From: Candidatus Altimarinota bacterium
GTDB taxonomy: Bacteria > Patescibacteriota > Gracilibacteria > BD1-5 > UBA6164
NCBI GenBank assembly: GCA_020629795.1
Contig: JAHDCR010000008.1
Coordinates: 1 to 33,463, forward strand
Length of the DNA stretch: 33,463 nt
Reading direction: 5' to 3'
Positions 29,481 to 33,463 of this stretch are shown one piece after another. Position numbers and translations under genes: made by a program. Numbering within the stretch: position 1 is the stretch's first letter; each line of letters opens with the position of its first letter. Under the pieces are notes generated by a model. It worked only from the letters and a program-made list of their open reading frames with translations. It had not been told where the DNA came from and searched no databases.

Positions 29481-29975
29481 TTATTTCTCTAAATAACTCG
29501 GAAATCTCACATAGTGACAGGTATATCCATTTGGATTTTCCTGCAAATAGTCCTGATGGTAGCTCTCAGCCTCATAAAATTTATCAAACTCCTCGAGTGT
29601 CGTCACTACTGGACTCACCCATCTCCCAGACCTGTTAACTATTTCTATCATAGCCTCTGCCTGCAGCCTCTCATCACTATTTTGGTAAAATATCGCAGAT
29701 CTATACGAGTCTCCTCTATCGTTTCACTGCCTATCCTTAGTAGTGGGGTCATGAATCGTAAAGAAATAATCGAGAATATTTTGATAACTCGTCAGCTCAC
29801 TATCATAGCTCACTTCTATAGCTTCTGCATGTCAGCCGTGGTTTTGATACGTAGGATCAGCTACATGTCATCCCATATATCAGACTCGGGTATCTACGAC
29901 TCATGGCTGTTTACGAAACAGTTCCTCCATTCCCCAGAAACATCCTCCTGCAAGATATGCTTTTTTTATATTCAT
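29481..29975 (-). CDS. msrA: Peptide methionine (S)-S-oxide reductase MsrA
   Basis: A 164-aa repair enzyme that reduces the S-epimer of methionine sulfoxide. The active site is [10 protein letters not shown] with nucleophile Cys12. The substrate region follows: [19 protein letters not shown] and [12 protein letters not shown], then [23 protein letters not shown] and [11 protein letters not shown] further Cys in the C-terminal YTCHYV may be a resolving cysteine, but its place is unusual. Length is close to the family's shorter members. Many of the Gly-rich elements use UGA (e.g. VGYMGGH). It is the last gene of msrB-GNAT-msrA. Confidence 0.95.
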
Positions 29976-29990
29976 AGTATTTAATTAATT

Positions 29991-30554
29991 TTAATAGTTT
30001 TTTACTTGTACAATTTCTTTCAGTTTTCACTGATCATATGATGAGCTAGTAAACACTGAGCATCACATATACGTTATTGGTAATATTTGCCATCAAGATC
30101 TTTCATAGATTCATTCTGCAGGATCATCTTCTCACAATATACTCAGCAAAAATCATGGGCAATCTACTTGTAATAAAAATCTTTCTAAGTGCCTCATCAC
30201 AACTCTTGCATATCATCTTCATTCATATCAAGAGATTGTCTTTAAATCCTCAAGTATAAAGTGTGGATAGGGGGTATTGCAAACAGATATGACTCATGTC
30301 GAAACTCGGGTATTGTCTGTACTGACTGATATCTCAAATACTTGAGATTCAGTTACGCTACGCGAAACAGATACGCTCACTGGCTCTCATGATGTAGTCA
30401 TATCATCAAGCGTATATTCATTAATTATCGGAATTTCTATATCTGGTTGTTCTCATTGACTCACTCGAAATAGTAATTGATTTATTTTCGCTCTTAGCAG
30501 TTCTATTACTGAGCTTTTTTCTGCCGACTGGATTCATGTAGGCCTTTCAATCAT
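29991..30554 (-). CDS. GNAT-like acetyltransferase domain protein
   Basis: A 187-aa protein that is open only with UGA as Gly (15 or so in-frame UGA). The C-terminal half reads LKTISGYEGRGYARVVMRHLERFL, the acetyl-CoA-binding motif A (R-x-x-G-x-A-like: GRGYARVVM), followed by LLSILGEDDPAEGIYERSGWQIL, the YxxxGF-type motif B of GNAT enzymes. The first 100 residues are a beta-rich, Ser/Thr/Val-rich region (VSVSVSRSVTESQVFEISVS). The substrate is unknown. It sits between msrB (49 bp upstream) and msrA (15 bp downstream), on the same strand. Confidence 0.6.
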
Positions 30555-30603
30555 AACAATATTTTATAGATATATACAATATCTTAGCATCTAAACCTCA
30601 CAA

Positions 30604-30984
30604 TTACAAGTCTGACTCATCAGGGATAAACTTGAGTGAGATAGAGTTCACGCAGTGACGAGTGTTTTTATCGGTAAATCACTCTCCCTCAAACACATGC
30701 CCCAGATGTCCACCACAGTTCGCGCAGACTATCTCCGTACGTCTCCCGTCCATATCTGTCACTCTATCTACTGCATCCTCTATCTCATCATCAAAGCTTG
30801 GCCATCCGCATCCAGAGGCAAATTTGTCCTCTGATTTATACAGCTCTGCGTCGCACTGCCTGCAAACATAGGTTCCTGGCTCTTTGTGATCATTGTACTC
30901 TCAGCTCATGGGAGCCTCTGTCCCTTTGTGGAGTATTACTCGCTCCTCTTCTGGAGTGAGCTCGTTATAGTGTGTCATAATCAT
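30604..30984 (-). CDS. msrB: Peptide methionine (R)-S-oxide reductase MsrB
   Basis: A 126-aa zinc-containing repair enzyme for the R-epimer of methionine sulfoxide. Zinc ligands are Cys41/Cys44 (CRQC) and Cys87/Cys90 (CANC). The domain reads [17 protein letters not shown] then [24 protein letters not shown], and [13 protein letters not shown] with catalytic Cys111 (family RYCINSASL). It starts at ATG 30984 or two codons later at 30978. It is the first gene of the three-gene set with the GNAT protein and msrA, divergent from hsdR. Confidence 0.96.
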
Positions 30985-31139
30985 GTGTTAGTAAGTATTT
31001 ACAGGAATTATAGAGATGAATGTTAAATTAATGTAAGTTTTTGAGAGTTTTGTATTAAATTTTTATTAAAAAATAGCTTAATGTTGAGCTTTTAACATTT
31101 GTCTATATAGTATATTCATGTATGTTTTAATTGTAAAGT

Positions 31140-33463
31140 ATGTACTCAGAAAGCGATACTCGTAGTAAATTTATTGACCCGAAACTCAAGACAAGTAATT
31201 GGAGCGAATCTCATATAGTGAGAGAGCACTATTTTACTGATGGAAGAAAAGGACTTGGAGGAAAGCGTGGAACACGAAAGTTTGCTGACTATATACTGAC
31301 ACATAAGTGAATAAAGCTTGCAATTATTGAGGCAAAAAAATATGATCTTGAAATTACAGAGTGACTTGAACAAGTAAAAGAGTACGGAAAATGCTTACAT
31401 CTCAGATTTGTGTATTCATCAAATGGAAAATGAATATACGAGTTTGATTTAGAGTCAGGAACATGAAAAATACTTGAAAGTTTTCCAAGTCCTGAAGAAC
31501 TCTACGAAAAAATATATGGAGCAATAAATAAAACAAAACAAGCTCTTCTCTCAGAGCCATTTCTCCTCTCAGAAAAAAAGCCGAGATACTATCAAGAAAT
31601 AGCGATTCAAAAATCAATGGAAGCTATAGCAGAAGACCAAAAAAGAATTTTGCTAACACTTGCTACAGGAACTTGAAAAACAGTTATTGCTTTTCAAATG
31701 GCTTATAAACTATTTCAGGCTCGTTGGTCTCTCGATGGAATTTGAGTACGAAGACCGAGAATACTCTTTCTTGCAGACAGAAATGTTCTCGTAGACCAAG
31801 CAATGAATACTTTTAATCCTATGGAAAAAGATATTCTCAAAATTAATGGTGTAGAAATCAAAAAGAGATGATGAAAAGTTCCTACAAATGCAAATATTTT
31901 CTTTGCAATATATCAAGCTCTCGTCTGATGAGCTCAGTGAGATGATTGAGAGTGAGAAATACTCGAAGAAGCATATTACAATAGATATGAAAAAGACTTT
32001 TTTGACCTCATTATCATAGATGAGTGTCATAGATGAGGAGCAAAAGAGCAAGGAAATTGGTCTGAAATACTCAGATATTTTGAAAGTGCAGTGCAAATAG
32101 GTCTTACAGCAACTCCAAAACGAGATGATAACGTAGACACCTACAAGTATTTTGGTGCTCCAATATATGAATACTCTCTCAAAGCTGGAATTGATGATGG
32201 TTTTTTGACTCCGTTTAAGATTAAAAGAATCAAGCTCAATATAGATGAACTTGTCCTCAATTGCTGAGATGAAATTGTTTCATGAAATAGTAAAAAGGAC
32301 GTGTATTATGCTCCTGATATGGAGAGAAACATCATTATAGAAGAGAGAAGTGATATTATTGCAAGTACGCTTTTGCAGCAAATATGAAAAATGGAGAAAA
32401 CTATAGTTTTCTGTGTAGACCAGTGACACGCACTGAGAATACGAGATAGTATTAACAAATATAAATCTGTTACAGACCCTGATTATTGTGTAAGAGTGAC
32501 GAGTAATGAGTGAGAAATAGGTCGTAGATACTTAGAAAGATTTCAGGATAATGACAAAGATATTCCTGTTATTTTGACGAGTTCTCAAATGCTCACAACT
32601 TGAGTTGATGCGCTCAATGTACGAAACATAGTGCTTGTGAGAAATATCTGAAATATTGTTGAATATAAACAAATAGTTTGAAGAGGTACGAGAGTATTCG
32701 ATGGGAAAGATTTTTTCACGATATATGACTTTATGGGAGCTACTAATGATTTCAAGGATGAGTTATGGGATTGAGCACCTGAAGAAGAAAATATTATAGA
32801 CTGAGAAGATAAAATTCCAGCAAAAAAAGCTGAAAAAACCGACACTTCTGACGATGGTTCAGAACGTGTTGCTCCTGAAAGAGAAGAAAAACTCATAGTA
32901 AAGCTCTGACCAACAAGAGAAGTAAAAGTCATAGATATAGAAACTCGCTATCTCGACCCAGTTACAGGGAAACATCTTTCCAGTGAAGCATTTCTTGAAC
33001 GTATAGTATGAGAACTCCCAAAGCTCTATAGTGATGAACATCAACTCAGAGAGTTATGGAGTAAACCTGAAACAAGATGAGAGCTGCTCGACAGTCTTGC
33101 AAAGCTGGGAATAGAAAAAGACCAGTTAAATGATCTACGCAAGATGTTTAACGCAGAAAACTCAGATATTTTCGACATACTCGCTCATCTCTCTTTTGAT
33201 TCTGATATTAAGTATCGTCAGGAGCGTAGTGAATACGCAAAATGAGTTGTCTCTAAATATGAAAGTCTCAAAGCTCAAGACTTTCTTGATTTCTTGCTTG
33301 CTCTCTATGTGAAACAGTGAATTTTAGATTTTAGAAAAGATAGGTTTTCAAGAAAGATAGAACTCTATGGGAAATGACAAGCGAGAGAGATAGCGCAGGA
33401 ATTTTGAGGAATGGAAAAACTTGTGGATGCGTATTATGAGGTACAGAGAAGTTTATATAGTAA
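31140..33463 (+). CDS. hsdR: Type I restriction enzyme R subunit (HsdR, EcoEI-like), 3' end cut
   Basis: 774 full codons are present; the frame is open to the window edge. An N-terminal nuclease domain (HSDR_N) has FADYIL (Asp50) and IIEAKK (Glu64, Lys66), the D...ExK motif. The translocase follows: Walker A LATGTGKT with Gly179 encoded by UGA (31674-31676), IIDECH at 294-297, LTATPKRDD, FLTPFKIKRI, then the C-lobe TSSQMLTTGVDALNV, KQIVGRGTRVF and IYDFMGAT. An acidic, Lys/Glu-rich linker (EENIIDGEDKIPAKK) leads to the EcoEI-R C-terminal helical domain (YLDPVTGKHLSSEAF.. LKAQDFLDFLLALYV). It cleaves unmodified DNA after translocation with HsdM/HsdS, neither of which is in the window. The start is the ATG at 31140; a TATAGT-like -10 is about 30 bp upstream. 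Confidence 0.93.

Overview
The window is AT-rich bacterial chromosome that only makes sense under genetic code 25 (UGA = glycine, stops UAA/UAG only). Read with the standard code, nearly every gene breaks into pieces. With UGA as Gly, the pieces join into full-length members of well-known families, and UGA falls on invariant glycines: both Walker A glycines of the PilT-like ATPase (8457-8459, 8469-8471), the HsdR helicase P-loop (31674-31676), the MurD mononucleotide-binding fold and the GroEL N-terminus. UGG still encodes Trp. This code is known from Absconditabacteria (SR1) and Gracilibacteria (BD1-5) of the Patescibacteria/CPR. I cannot choose between these two from the sequence. Ordinary Shine-Dalgarno sites are scarce, intergenic spaces are short, and several stop codons lie inside terminator hairpins.

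Layout. 1-4354 (minus): a partial TRAM-domain rRNA/tRNA methyltransferase, a 440-aa orphan, then a chaperonin operon groES-thioredoxin-like-Nudix-groEL. 4558-5142 (plus): recX. 5160-7223 (minus): thrS with an apparent transcription-attenuation leader. 7265-10756 (plus): an HD-domain hydrolase, a PilT-like ATPase, 5-formyl-THF cyclo-ligase and a secreted PGRP-type amidase. 10758-11339 (minus): a YfcE-type phosphoesterase. 11622-12671 (plus): a secreted phosphodiester glycosidase. 12668-17077 (minus): ftsH, csaA-like, dedA and murD. 17288-22076 (plus): a 991-aa orphan and an ABC-F ATPase. 22117-23989 (minus): a small membrane protein, an MFS exporter and a small orphan. 24194-24269: tRNA-Lys(CUU). 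24360-26592: a small orphan (plus), RNase HI with a zinc ribbon (minus) and an SLH-like membrane protein (plus). 26745-28631 (minus): a second ABC-F protein. 28749-29348 (plus): a polytopic membrane protein. 29481-30984 (minus): msrB, a GNAT-like protein and msrA. 31140 to the end (plus): a type I restriction R subunit cut by the window edge.

The best candidate for an undescribed system is the thrS leader on the minus strand. It has a promoter, a 14-codon peptide MLALLV-TTTTTT-LY with six consecutive threonine codons, an antiterminator segment and a perfect 10-bp terminator with a U tract just before thrS. This is the architecture of amino-acid-starvation attenuation, applied to a threonyl-tRNA synthetase in a UGA-recoded lineage. 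Secondary points of interest are redox and Nudix genes inside the groES-groEL operon, terminators that abut start codons, a palindromic repeat family at convergent gene ends (one palindrome lies inside a coding sequence), a dedA-murD pair 2 nt apart, and a 15-bp perfect inverted repeat at 11497-11532.

As a whole the genes fit a small-genome, host-associated or predatory cell that keeps peptidoglycan synthesis (MurD, probable lipid-carrier recycling by DedA), proteostasis (GroEL/ES, FtsH, Msr), secreted wall- and glycan-active hydrolases, a type IV pilus motor and a restriction enzyme. The lifestyle statement is inference.
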